Notes under the pieces: model-generated
The model's input: the letters and a program-made list of their open reading frames with translations, nothing else
Told to the model about the DNA's origin: nothing
Database searches by the model: none
NCBI RefSeq assembly: GCF_000732615.1
Contig: NZ_JPGL01000045.1
Span: 17,177-81,176, forward strand
Source of the DNA: Burkholderia paludis
Lineage (GTDB): Bacteria > Pseudomonadota > Gammaproteobacteria > Burkholderiales > Burkholderiaceae
Direction: 5' to 3'
DNA length: 64,000 nt
In this document: piece by piece, positions 8,588 through 17,150 of the stretch
Position numbering within the stretch: the stretch's first letter is position 1
How the letters are laid out: each line of letters opens with the position of its first letter
Translations under genes and position numbers: made by a program

Positions 8588-8980
8588 ATGAGCGAACTGT
8601 CCGTCGAAGCGAGCATCGGCCCGGTCGACTACCTCGTCCACTTCAACGATGGCGTCCACCAGTGGCGCGCCGACGAACCCGCGTCGCTCGGCGGCGGCGA
8701 TACGGCGCCGACGCCCGTCGCGCTCCTGCTGTCGAGCCTCGGCGCGTGCACCGCGATCACGCTGAAGATGTATGCGCAACGCAAGGGCTGGCCGCTCGCC
8801 GAAGTGCACGTGAAGCTCGCGCACGAACCGGGCAGCGCGGGCAGCACGATCGTGCGCCGCATCACGCTCGACGGCGACCTGAGCGGCGAACAGCGCGAGC
8901 GCCTGCTGCAGATCGCGAACGCGTGCCCGGTACACAAGATCCTCACCCATCCGATCGCGATCGACACCGCGATCGCCTGA
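8588..8980 (+). CDS. OsmC-family protein
   Basis: 130 residues. The two conserved cysteines of the OsmC/Ohr fold are visible: C54 in 'SSLGACTAITLKMYA' and C113 in 'ANACPVHKIL', with 'GGGDTAPTPVALLLSSLGA' before the first. These thiols reduce organic hydroperoxides in characterised OsmC/Ohr proteins; this one resembles the YhfA/general OsmC group, so peroxidase activity is likely but not certain. It lies 47 bp after the antiporter and 31 bp before pirin, probably one transcript of stress-related genes. Confidence 0.88.
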   Translation: MSELSVEASIGPVDYLVHFNDGVHQWRADEPASLGGGDTAPTPVALLLSSLGACTAITLKMYAQRKGWPLAEVHVKLAHEPGSAGSTIVRRITLDGDLSGEQRERLLQIANACPVHKILTHPIAIDTAIA

Positions 8981-9011
8981 CGTCGCCCGCATCGACCACG
9001 AGATCCCCACC

Positions 9012-9896
9012 ATGTCCGCCTCGATCAAGACCCTGCTCACGCCGCGCGAAAGCGACATCGGCAACCTCGTCGTACGCCGCGTGCTGCCCGCGCGCGCCGC
9101 GCGCCTCGTCGGCCCGTTCATCTTCTTCGACGAGATGGGGCCCGCCGTCCTGCCGCCCGGCCAGGGTATCGACGTGCTGCCGCATCCGCACATCGGGCTC
9201 GCGACCGTCACCTACCTGTTCGACGGTTCGCTGATGCATCACGACAGCCTCGGCTTCCGGCAGAAGATCGTGCCGGGCGACGTGAACTGGATGACGGCCG
9301 GGCGCGGCATCGTGCATTCGGAGCGTTCGCCCGACGAGGACCGGCCGCGCGCGCAGCCGGTGCACGGCATCCAGACCTGGGTCGCGCTGCCGGTCGAGCA
9401 CGAAGACACCGCGCCCGCCTTCGTTCATCATCCGGCCGACACGCTGCCGTCGTTCTCGCGCGACGGCGCCAGCGTGCGCGTGATCGCGGGCGCCGCGTTC
9501 GGGCTCGCGTCGCCGGTCGCCGTGTTCTCGCCGACCCTCTATGCGTATGCGGAATTCGCGCCGGGCGGCCGGCTCGCGCTCGACGCCGAGCACGACGAAC
9601 GCGGCGTGTACCTCGTCGACGGCGATCTCGCGATCGACGGCACGCCGCTCGCCCCCGCGACGATGGCCGTGCTCGAACCGGGCGCGACCGTGGCGCTCGC
9701 CAGCGCGAACGGTGCGCGCGTGATGCTGCTCGGCGGCGCGCATCTGCCGGGCGATCGGTTCATCGAGTGGAATTTCGTGTCGAGCGAGCGCGCGAAGATC
9801 GAGGCCGCACGCGCGGCGTGGGCCGCGCAGACCTTCGGCAAGGTGCCGGGTGAAGAAGACCAGTGGACGCGCCAGCCGGAGCGCAACGCGCAGTAA
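9012..9896 (+). CDS. Pirin family protein
   Basis: 294 residues, a bicupin of the pirin family. The metal-binding histidines appear in 'DVLPHPHIGLATVTYLFDG' (HPH motif near residues 57-61), 'MHHDSLG' and 'GRGIVHSERS' (~residue 103), followed by 'GIQTWVALP'. The C-terminal cupin is complete ('GARVMLLGGAHLPG'). Bacterial pirins may act as quercetin-type dioxygenases or as interaction partners of metabolic enzymes; no specific role is evident here. Transcribed with OsmC; convergent with the end of the cellulose operon. Confidence 0.9.
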   Translation: MSASIKTLLTPRESDIGNLVVRRVLPARAARLVGPFIFFDEMGPAVLPPGQGIDVLPHPHIGLATVTYLFDGSLMHHDSLGFRQKIVPGDVNWMTAGRGIVHSERSPDEDRPRAQPVHGIQTWVALPVEHEDTAPAFVHHPADTLPSFSRDGASVRVIAGAAFGLASPVAVFSPTLYAYAEFAPGGRLALDAEHDERGVYLVDGDLAIDGTPLAPATMAVLEPGATVALASANGARVMLLGGAHLPGDRFIEWNFVSSERAKIEAARAAWAAQTFGKVPGEEDQWTRQPERNAQ

Positions 9897-9954
9897 GCCG
9901 GGCCGGCCGTCCGCCGGCCGGAGACGGCCCGCGCATCGGCCGGCCGTCGTTCGC

Positions 9955-10152
9955 CTATCGCGTCAATCCCATCAGCTTCGCGAGCGTCGGCCAGCGGTCG
10001 AGCGACTCGATGAACGCGCGGCGCGCCTGCTCGTCGACGTAACGCTCCGGATCGAGCGCGGGCAGGTGGCGCGCGAGGCCGATGACGTCGTTCGGTTGCG
10101 ACAGGCGATCGTCGTCGCCTTCGCCGGGAAGGATTACTGTTCGTCGATCCAT
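9955..10152 (-). CDS. bcsR: BcsR-like cellulose biosynthesis protein
   Basis: A 65-residue acidic protein (MDRRTVILPGEGDDD start) whose last third, 'FIESLDRWPTLAKLMG', resembles the conserved C-terminal RWPLLA-type segment of E. coli BcsR (YhjR), and the central 'NDVIGLARHLP' fits the same family. In E. coli BcsR pairs with BcsQ to assemble and stabilise the cellulose secretion complex at the inner membrane. Its ATG lies 19 bp inside the end of bcsG, so it is translationally coupled. It is the last gene of the operon here, whereas E. coli has bcsR first, next to bcsQ. Confidence 0.7.
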   Translation of the reverse strand: MDRRTVILPGEGDDDRLSQPNDVIGLARHLPALDPERYVDEQARRAFIESLDRWPTLAKLMGLTR

Positions 10153-11693
10153 ACGCCATCCGGAGTTTTCACCGCGTAACCCGCGGCCGTCTGTATCGTC
10201 ACCGTGCCCTCGTTCTCGCCCACCATCCGCGTGCGCGGCAGGTCGGCCGCGTACTGCGCGAGCGTCGCGCCCGGCTTGAACGGGCTGTTCGACACGAGGT
10301 TCGACATCAGCTGCGCGAGCGCGAGGAAGCTGGTGGGCTGCTCGATCACGGTCGTCGCGCCGTGGTTGCCGGCGAAGCCGACGAGCCGCACGCCCACCGG
10401 CCCGTGCACGATGCGCGGCGTCGGAATCTCGCGCAGGCCCGCAACCTGGTTCTTGTCGCCGCGCAACGCGGCGCCGTGCTCGGGTACGAACACGATCACC
10501 GCGCGGCGGCCCGATTGCGCGATCAGGTCGGCGAGGCGGTCGAAATCGCCCATCAGCTTCGTCGCGCGCTGCGGATACGAGTCGATGCTCGTCAGCGAGC
10601 TGCCGACGACCCGGTTGCCGTCGTGCAGGCTGATCGTGTTGTAGTACAACGCGACCGGGCCCGGCACCGACGCGCGCTGCGCGTACCAGCCCGCGAGCGT
10701 CGCGTAGTCGTCCTTGATCGGCGAACCGTCGAACGCGTGCATCGCGACGGGCGCGGCCGCGTTCGAGATCATCGGCGCATCGGGCACGCCGAGGTTGTCG
10801 TGAATCACCTGCAGGAAGTTGTCGAAGTGGCCGTCGTGGTTCAGCAGCGACTGCACCGAGTAGCCGGCGCTCGCCAGTTGCGAGAACAGGTGGCACTGCG
10901 GCGGCGCGGGCTTGTACAGGTCGGCATGCGCCTCCTGCCCGCAGCTCGCGCGCAGCACGCGGATCGCGGCCGGGCCGCTGTAGCTCGCCGCCGTGCTGAA
11001 GTTCGTGAACAGGTAGTCGAAATGGCTCAGCATCGGGTGGTTGCGCACCTTCGCGGCGTCGAGGTCGTCCCACGACAGCGAGCAGACATGCAGCACGATC
11101 ACGTCGAACTGCGCGGCCGGATCGTTGCCGAGATGGCCGAACGCGACCTGGCGCTGCGACTCCTGCGTGCGGAACGTCGCGAGCGCGGCGTTGTGGTCCT
11201 CGGGCTGGTCGGCGCGCGCGGCTCCCGCCGCGTTCGCCTGCTGCTGCGGCAGCGGCGCGACGACGCGCGCCATCAGCCCGTTGCCGGCCTGCCACAGCGG
11301 CATCGCGATCAGCACGGCCAGCACGAAGGTCGCGACGCGCAGCCAGCGATTGACGATGAAGTACACGATCAGCGCGCCGGCCACCGTCAGCACCAGCACC
11401 GGCGGCAGCAGGCGCGGCAGCAGTTCCATCCAGTAGTCGAGGCGGAACGTGCTCACTTCGCGCGCGGCCTCGACGAGACGGGCGAGCGGCGGCGCATGCA
11501 GTTCGCGCGCGAGCAGCGGCACCGCGATCGCGAGCGCGACCAGTTGCCGGACGATGCGCCACGCGCGCTGCCGGATCGGCGCGCTCGCCGCGAGCGCCAC
11601 CGCGAACGCGAGGTTCGCGAGCCACCACGGCTGCAGGCGCCCGGTCGCGAACATCGCGAACTTCAGGATGAAATACAGATTCCAGAACGTCAT
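10134..11693 (-). CDS. bcsG: BcsG, cellulose phosphoethanolamine transferase
   Basis: 519 residues: about five N-terminal membrane helices (to residue ~135), then a periplasmic alkaline-phosphatase-fold domain. 'VCSLSWDDL' (C204) and 'AASYSGPAAIRVLRASCGQ' match E. coli BcsG, where the Ser in the YSGPA motif is the phosphoethanolamine nucleophile; here it is S239. Further metal-site motifs are 'LLNHDGHFDNF' and 'VPEHGAALRGDK'. The enzyme moves phosphoethanolamine from phosphatidylethanolamine onto cellulose. It starts 27 bp after bcsA and overlaps bcsR. Confidence 0.94.
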   Translation of the reverse strand: MTFWNLYFILKFAMFATGRLQPWWLANLAFAVALAASAPIRQRAWRIVRQLVALAIAVPLLARELHAPPLARLVEAAREVSTFRLDYWMELLPRLLPPVLVLTVAGALIVYFIVNRWLRVATFVLAVLIAMPLWQAGNGLMARVVAPLPQQQANAAGAARADQPEDHNAALATFRTQESQRQVAFGHLGNDPAAQFDVIVLHVCSLSWDDLDAAKVRNHPMLSHFDYLFTNFSTAASYSGPAAIRVLRASCGQEAHADLYKPAPPQCHLFSQLASAGYSVQSLLNHDGHFDNFLQVIHDNLGVPDAPMISNAAAPVAMHAFDGSPIKDDYATLAGWYAQRASVPGPVALYYNTISLHDGNRVVGSSLTSIDSYPQRATKLMGDFDRLADLIAQSGRRAVIVFVPEHGAALRGDKNQVAGLREIPTPRIVHGPVGVRLVGFAGNHGATTVIEQPTSFLALAQLMSNLVSNSPFKPGATLAQYAADLPRTRMVGENEGTVTIQTAAGYAVKTPDGVWIDEQ

Positions 11694-11720
11694 CTAAACC
11701 ACTCCATGATGGGCGCCGCG

Positions 11721-14258
11721 TCAGTCGCGCGCCCGATCGAGTTTCGGCGCCAGCATGGCCCGCAGGCCGCGCGCCGCACCCTTCCACATCCGCACATAGC
11801 CGTCCACGCCGACGCGCAGCACCTCCTTCAGCCCGCCGAGCGGCGTATCGGCGCGCTCGCCCGCGTGCCAGTCGAGCCACGCATCCGCGCGGCCGAACGT
11901 GCACTGCACGAGCTGGCGCTCCTGTTCGAGCGTCAGCTCGTCGAAGCTCACGCCGACATGGGTCGGCGTCACGCGGCTCACGCGCACCGGGAACGGGAAC
12001 GGCCGGTCGCCGCGCGTCACGCACACCGTCAGCGTGTCGCCGACCGCGAGCGTGAGCCCCGGCACCGCCTCGAGGCCGAGGCCGCCGGTCGAGTAGTCGC
12101 TCGTGAAGCACGCGGCCGTCGAGCCGTCGGCCAGCAGCAGCGTGGCCGGCACGCGCATCGCGATGCGGTGCGTGACGCGCACCTGCCGGGTTTCGCGTGC
12201 GACCGCCAGCGCCGCGCCGAGCATCGCGAGGTTGTAGGCGGTCCAGCCGAGCGTGATCAGGATCGTCGACGCCTCGTCGCCCTGGTCGGCCACGAGCCGC
12301 CACACGCCGGCGACGATCGCCAGCACGTTCAGCGCGAACAGCACGAGATACGGCTTCGACGTCGACCAGTCGACGTAGCCTTCGTCGATCTTGCCGCCCT
12401 TGTCGGTCACGTTGAACTTGCCGTGCTTCGGGCTGAAGAACGCGACGGTGGTCGGCAGCGCGATGTACCACGCGAGCACCGATTCATAGACCTCGGCCCA
12501 GAACGAGTGACGATAGCGCCCCTGCATCCGCGAGTTCGCGACGTTCGACAGCACCAGGTACGGAATCACGTAGCTCGCGAGTGCGAGCGCCGATGCGTTG
12601 ATGAAGTACAGGTGGAAGAACAGGTACGCGAGCGGGATCGTCAGGAACACCAGCCGCGGAATCCCGTAGAAGAAATGCAGCATCGCGTTGCCGTAGCAGA
12701 TCCGCTGGATGAGGCCGAGCCCGCGCCCGAGGAACGGGTTGTCGATGCGGAAGATCTGCGCCATCCCGCGCGCCCAGCGCGTGCGCTGCTTCACGTGGCC
12801 CGCGAGGCTCTCGGTCGCGAGGCCGGCCGCCTGCACGGTCGGCAGGTACGCGGACGTATAGCCGCGCCGGTGCAGCTTGAGCGCCGTGTGCGCGTCCTCG
12901 GTCACGGTCTCGACCGCGACGCCGCCCACCTCTTCCAGCGCACTGCGCTTGAGCACCGCGCACGAGCCGCAGAAGAACGTCGCGTTCCACAGGTCGTTGC
13001 CCGACTGCACGAGCCCGTAGAACAGGTTGCCCTCGTTCGGGATCTCGCGGAACGTGCCGAGGTTGCGCTCGAACGGATCGGGCGAGAAGAAATGGTGCGG
13101 CGTCTGCACGAGCGCGCACTTCGGGTCGCGCAGGAACACGCCCATCGTCGTCTGCAGGAACGAGCGCGTCGGCACGTGATCGCAGTCGAAGATCGCGATG
13201 TATTCGCCGTGCGTCTTCGGCAGCGCGCGGTTGATGTTGCCGGCCTTCGCGTGGCGGTTGTCGTCGCGCGTCAGGTAGTCGATGCCGGCCTCGGCCGCGA
13301 ACGCCGCGAACTCGGGGCGGCGGCCGTCGTCGAGCAGGTAGACGCGCAGCTTCGCCGCCGGCCAGTCGATGCTCTGCGCGGCGAACACCGTCGGCTTCAC
13401 GACCGACAGCGGCTCGTTGTAGGTCGGGATGTAGATGTCGACGCTCGGCCAGCTGTCGGGATCGTCCGGCAGCGGCACGACCGTCCGGTCGAGCGGCCAC
13501 GCGGTCTGCACGAAGCCGAGCAGCAGGATCATCCACGTATAGGCTTCGGCGCCGTACAGCAGGTAGCCGGCGACGGCCTCGACCGGGCCGCGGAAATCGA
13601 GTGTCTGCGTGGTGCGCCACCAGACGTAGCGCAGGGTGGCGAGCAGCGCGAGCGACGCGAGCGCGAGCGTGGGCAGATGGCCCGGCAAGCGGCGCAGCGC
13701 GAGCGCCAGGAGCGCGACGATCGCGAAGAACGCGAACTGCGCGCCGGGCATCAGCGGCGACATCCCGGCCGCGGCCCACAGCAGCGCACCGGCCGCGAGC
13801 AGCAACGGCGCGAGCCAGCGGCGCCGGCTGACGCCGTTCGCGCGGGCGTCGAGCCACCCGCCCCAGCGGGCCCACGGCAGGCGCGCGAGCATCGCGTCGA
13901 AGCGCCGGCCGGCGGCGCGCGCGATGACGTAGACGGGCACGACGAGCGTGTCGAACCAGGCCAGCGGATCGCGTGCGGGGCGGCCATCGGCCGTGCGCGG
14001 CGCACGCACGATCGCGCGCCACAGCCATTCGCGCGGACTGAGCGGCTGCAGCACGCCCCAGTCGTGCGCGAGCCGCAGGAACGCGACGCGCACCCAGCGG
14101 CGCACGTAATCGGGACGGCCCGGCGGCGGCGCGTGGAACAGCAGGCGCACGAGCCAGTCGACCGTCGTACGCTGCGCCGGCAGCCCGATGCCGCGTGCGA
14201 ACCAGTCGGCTGCCCGGCGGCCGGACGCGCGCAGGCGCGACGCGACGCGCGCCTTCAT
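11721..14258 (-). CDS. bcsA: BcsA, cellulose synthase catalytic subunit
   Basis: 845 residues. A long N-terminal extension and membrane helices precede the family-2 glycosyltransferase domain: 'VDIYIPTYNEP' (~273), D310-D311 in 'LLDDGRRPEF', the DxD at 358-360 in 'IFDCDHVP', TED at 453-455 and QRTRW at 491-495. After the second helix set, a PilZ domain has RVTHR (694-698) and DYSTGG (721-726), the two halves of a c-di-GMP binding site. It polymerises UDP-glucose into beta-1,4-glucan and extrudes it through the inner membrane with BcsB. ATGA overlap with bcsQ upstream. Confidence 0.96.
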   Translation of the reverse strand: MKARVASRLRASGRRAADWFARGIGLPAQRTTVDWLVRLLFHAPPPGRPDYVRRWVRVAFLRLAHDWGVLQPLSPREWLWRAIVRAPRTADGRPARDPLAWFDTLVVPVYVIARAAGRRFDAMLARLPWARWGGWLDARANGVSRRRWLAPLLLAAGALLWAAAGMSPLMPGAQFAFFAIVALLALALRRLPGHLPTLALASLALLATLRYVWWRTTQTLDFRGPVEAVAGYLLYGAEAYTWMILLLGFVQTAWPLDRTVVPLPDDPDSWPSVDIYIPTYNEPLSVVKPTVFAAQSIDWPAAKLRVYLLDDGRRPEFAAFAAEAGIDYLTRDDNRHAKAGNINRALPKTHGEYIAIFDCDHVPTRSFLQTTMGVFLRDPKCALVQTPHHFFSPDPFERNLGTFREIPNEGNLFYGLVQSGNDLWNATFFCGSCAVLKRSALEEVGGVAVETVTEDAHTALKLHRRGYTSAYLPTVQAAGLATESLAGHVKQRTRWARGMAQIFRIDNPFLGRGLGLIQRICYGNAMLHFFYGIPRLVFLTIPLAYLFFHLYFINASALALASYVIPYLVLSNVANSRMQGRYRHSFWAEVYESVLAWYIALPTTVAFFSPKHGKFNVTDKGGKIDEGYVDWSTSKPYLVLFALNVLAIVAGVWRLVADQGDEASTILITLGWTAYNLAMLGAALAVARETRQVRVTHRIAMRVPATLLLADGSTAACFTSDYSTGGLGLEAVPGLTLAVGDTLTVCVTRGDRPFPFPVRVSRVTPTHVGVSFDELTLEQERQLVQCTFGRADAWLDWHAGERADTPLGGLKEVLRVGVDGYVRMWKGAARGLRAMLAPKLDRARD

Positions 14259-15034
14259 CGCGCCGCTCCCCGGCGACCGGCCGCGGCCGCCGCCAGCCAC
14301 GCGTCGACCCAGTTCGCGACGCCGTTCAGGTCGTGCGACGCCTGCGAGTACGGCGCGTCGTCGAAGATCCAGCTGCCGCGCGCGAGCGCCTCGGGCAACG
14401 CCGCGTCGACGTGGATCCGCTGCTCGAGCATCGACGCCGGCCCCGCGACCGCACGCAACATCGCGAGCGCGTCGCGCTGCATGTCGCGCGCCGGATTCAG
14501 CCGGTTCACGACGATCTGCAGTTCGCCGCCGCCGGCGCGCAGCGCGCCGAGCCGGGCGGCCGTCGTCGCGCAGGCGGCCGGTTCGGGCGGGACCACGACG
14601 AGCGTCAAGTCCGCCCGGCGGATCGCCTGCTCGGCCTGCGTCGACGGATAGCGGGCGGTGTCGACCAGCACGACGCCGTCGGCCGGCAACGCGATCTCGT
14701 CGAGCGCGTTCGACAGCCATGCCGGATCGGCCGCGAGCCGCGCATCGCATGCGGCCGCGCCGGCCGCATCGACCTGCCCGTACGGCACGAACAGCACGCC
14801 GTCGGCGTTACGCCACGTATGCGCATGCCACGGCTCGACGCCGCCGAGCACGCTCTGCGCGAGGCCGTGTTCGGCCAGCGTATCGAGGCCGAGCGTCGCG
14901 CCCATCAGGTTCTGCGCATCGAATTCGACCGCGACGACCGGACGGCCGCGGCGCGCAAGCAGCACCGCGAGCGCGGCCGCCAGCGTGGTGCGGCCGGCGC
15001 CGCCGGTCGTCGACGTAATGGCGATCGTCTTCAT
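14255..15034 (-). CDS. bcsQ: BcsQ, MinD/ParA-like cellulose biosynthesis protein
   Basis: 259 residues of the SIMIBI ATPase fold: 'KTIAITSTTGGAGRTTLAAALA' region at the N-terminus (P-loop GGAGRTT), 'VVAVEFDAQN' as the switch I region, and 'DGVVLVDTARY' as Walker B. The P-loop lacks both lysines of the canonical deviant Walker A motif (KGGxGKT). E. coli BcsQ, as far as I recall, also has a degenerate loop, and it acts with BcsR to localise and activate the synthase. 4-bp overlaps with bcsF upstream and bcsA downstream. Confidence 0.88.
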   Translation of the reverse strand: MKTIAITSTTGGAGRTTLAAALAVLLARRGRPVVAVEFDAQNLMGATLGLDTLAEHGLAQSVLGGVEPWHAHTWRNADGVLFVPYGQVDAAGAAACDARLAADPAWLSNALDEIALPADGVVLVDTARYPSTQAEQAIRRADLTLVVVPPEPAACATTAARLGALRAGGGELQIVVNRLNPARDMQRDALAMLRAVAGPASMLEQRIHVDAALPEALARGSWIFDDAPYSQASHDLNGVANWVDAWLAAAAAGRRGAAR

Positions 15035-15240
15035 CGCGCCGCCTTGCCGGCCGGCTCGGCGCCGGGCAGCAGCCGCCCGCGCAGCGCGACCGGCACGAGT
15101 TCGCACGGCACCGCGTTGCGCAGGTCGATCCCGCGCGGCGCACGAAAACCGCGGCCGATGCCGAGGTGCTGTGCGACGATCCACACGGGCACCGCGATCA
15201 CGATGCCGGCCAGGAAACCGATGACGAGTTCGGCGATCAT
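15031..15240 (-). CDS. bcsF: BcsF, small membrane protein
   Basis: 69 residues with one N-terminal transmembrane helix (MIAELVIGFLAGIVIAVPVWI, first part) and a basic cytosolic tail 'GIGRGFRAPRGIDLR'. Size, single helix and position between bcsE and bcsQ identify BcsF, which in E. coli anchors BcsE to the membrane and helps recruit BcsG. Overlaps bcsE and bcsQ by 4 bp each, the tightest packing in the operon. Confidence 0.85.
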   Translation of the reverse strand: MIAELVIGFLAGIVIAVPVWIVAQHLGIGRGFRAPRGIDLRNAVPCELVPVALRGRLLPGAEPAGKAAR

Positions 15241-17141
15241 GCAACCCCCTGCTTGCGCAGCGGCATCGCGCTGCGGGTGGCGCCGCGCGTACGCGCGGCG
15301 GGAATGACGGGCGCCGATGCGTCGCCGGGCGCGTGCGTCGCACGGAGCGCCTCGAGCGCGACGATCGCATCGATGGCGTCGATCGCATCGCTCACCTCCG
15401 CCGCTTCGGCCGATGCCGCGTCGCGGCCGGCACGCACGGGCGGCGTGGCCGCGAACAGGTCGCTGTAGTCGGCGATCGGCGCGCGGCGGTTCTCGGCCTT
15501 CAGCGCCTCGAGTTCGGTGTCGATACTGCCCTTGCCGAGACACACGACGCGGTCGGACAGCGTGTCGACCGGCACGTCGAAGATGCGCGTGAGCGCGTCC
15601 TCGGCGTCGGCCGGCTCGCACGCGAACAGAAACACGTACAGGTGCCCGGCATCGGCCGTCACGACGTCGCCCGCGCGGCGCGGCCGGCAATGCCGGAGCG
15701 CGTCGACGTGCGACACGCCCGGCAGCAGCGCGATCTTCGCGAGCGTGTGCGGCAGCGCGAGCACCGCGCCGCGATCGAGCACCGCGCGCATCCGCTGGCA
15801 GAACGCGCCGACCGGCAGATAGCCGAGCACCGGATCGCCGAGTGCGGCCGCGAGCGCCGCGCGATAGTCGGCCGCGACGGGCCGCGCATAGAGCTGGCCG
15901 CGCAGCGCGTGCACGGCGGACTGGATCCGCGCCACCGGCAGGTCGCGCGCGACGATGCGGCTCGCGCCGACGCTCAGCACCAGCATCTCGAACTGATGGC
16001 GCAGCACCTCGCCGCGCTCGACGATCACGATCTTCAGCGCGCCGCCGCACTGCCGGCGCAGCGCGTGCACGCTCGCGCACAGCGCTTCGAGCTGCGCATG
16101 CGAGCGGAACACGAGCACCGCGGTCGCCGCCTGGGCATGCGCGCAGGCCGCGACGACGGCCGCGTTGTCGCTGACGATTTCCCAGCCTTCGGGCACGCGG
16201 TTCGCGCCGTCGAGCACCGCGCGGCAGGCGACGACGCGATCCTCGTCGCTCGCGAGCTTCATCCGTTGCGCGGGCTCGGTCGCATCGCCGTCGACGCTCG
16301 CCGACAGCCGGCCGTCCGGCGCGAAGCGCAGCGGCCGCACCTCGCCGGCCGCGAGCGTGTCGCCCGCGCGCCAGAAATCGACGATCCACAGCAGCTCGCC
16401 ATGCGTGCGCTGCAACTGCGCGACGCCCGAGCAGACGCCGTGGAAGCCGCTGCGCGGCGCGCGATCCGCGTCGCGCACGAGCGGCGCGTCGTCGGTGCGC
16501 GCTTCGTCGGCCGCACGGGTCGCTTCGGGATCGAGCAGCAGCACGAGCGCGATCCGGCGCGACCGGCACCAGTCGGCGAGTGCATGCGCCTCGTCGGCCA
16601 GCGCGCTCGGGTCGTCCCAGCTGAACCAGCGCTGCGCGCCCTCGATGAAATACAGCGAACGCGCGCGAAAGCCGTAGCGCTGCATCGCACGCAAGCCGCC
16701 GGTGAGCCGCGCGAATGCGCCCGGCGCGGCGCGGCGCGATGCGGGATCGGCGGCCGCCTCGGCCGCCGGCGGCATCGCGAGCACGTTCAGGTTGCGCGGC
16801 CAGCCGGCCGGCTGGGCGCCGCCCGCGAAGCCGCGCGCCTGCATCTGCCCGGCCACGGCGGCCGCGTCTCGCGCCAGCACGACGGTCACGTTGCGCGTGC
16901 GCGCCTGCCGCACGCTTTCCCAGACGAGCGCGTCGCACGCCGGCGTGCCGGCGGCCGCGTAGATCGCGTACAGGCCGCCGGCCTCCAGCTGCGTCCATGC
17001 GTCGGGCAGGCCGTCGATCGCCAGCCGGTTCGGCGCACCGGCGCGACCGCCGGCCGGCCCCGCGCGCAACAGCATGCGCAGGCGGCCCAGCAGGCCGGCG
17101 GGGCCGGACGCGGGACGGGTCGAATCGATTTCAGTATTCAC
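15237..17141 (-). CDS. bcsE: BcsE, c-di-GMP-binding cellulose regulator
   Basis: 634 residues, starting at GTG with TAGGGG 7 bp upstream (reading VNTEIDSTR; no better start). The centre has a degenerate RecA-like region and the C-terminal GIL domain: RAGD at residues ~489-492 is the I-site-like RxGD that binds c-di-GMP in E. coli BcsE, followed by the conserved 'HLYVFLFACEPADAEDAL'. BcsE raises cellulose output and binds BcsF, BcsR and BcsQ. The last ~70 residues are low-complexity with a 'DAIDAIDAIV' run. Starts 9 bp after bcsC. Confidence 0.88.
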   Translation of the reverse strand: MNTEIDSTRPASGPAGLLGRLRMLLRAGPAGGRAGAPNRLAIDGLPDAWTQLEAGGLYAIYAAAGTPACDALVWESVRQARTRNVTVVLARDAAAVAGQMQARGFAGGAQPAGWPRNLNVLAMPPAAEAAADPASRRAAPGAFARLTGGLRAMQRYGFRARSLYFIEGAQRWFSWDDPSALADEAHALADWCRSRRIALVLLLDPEATRAADEARTDDAPLVRDADRAPRSGFHGVCSGVAQLQRTHGELLWIVDFWRAGDTLAAGEVRPLRFAPDGRLSASVDGDATEPAQRMKLASDEDRVVACRAVLDGANRVPEGWEIVSDNAAVVAACAHAQAATAVLVFRSHAQLEALCASVHALRRQCGGALKIVIVERGEVLRHQFEMLVLSVGASRIVARDLPVARIQSAVHALRGQLYARPVAADYRAALAAALGDPVLGYLPVGAFCQRMRAVLDRGAVLALPHTLAKIALLPGVSHVDALRHCRPRRAGDVVTADAGHLYVFLFACEPADAEDALTRIFDVPVDTLSDRVVCLGKGSIDTELEALKAENRRAPIADYSDLFAATPPVRAGRDAASAEAAEVSDAIDAIDAIVALEALRATHAPGDASAPVIPAARTRGATRSAMPLRKQGVA

Positions 17142-17150
17142 GACGTACCC

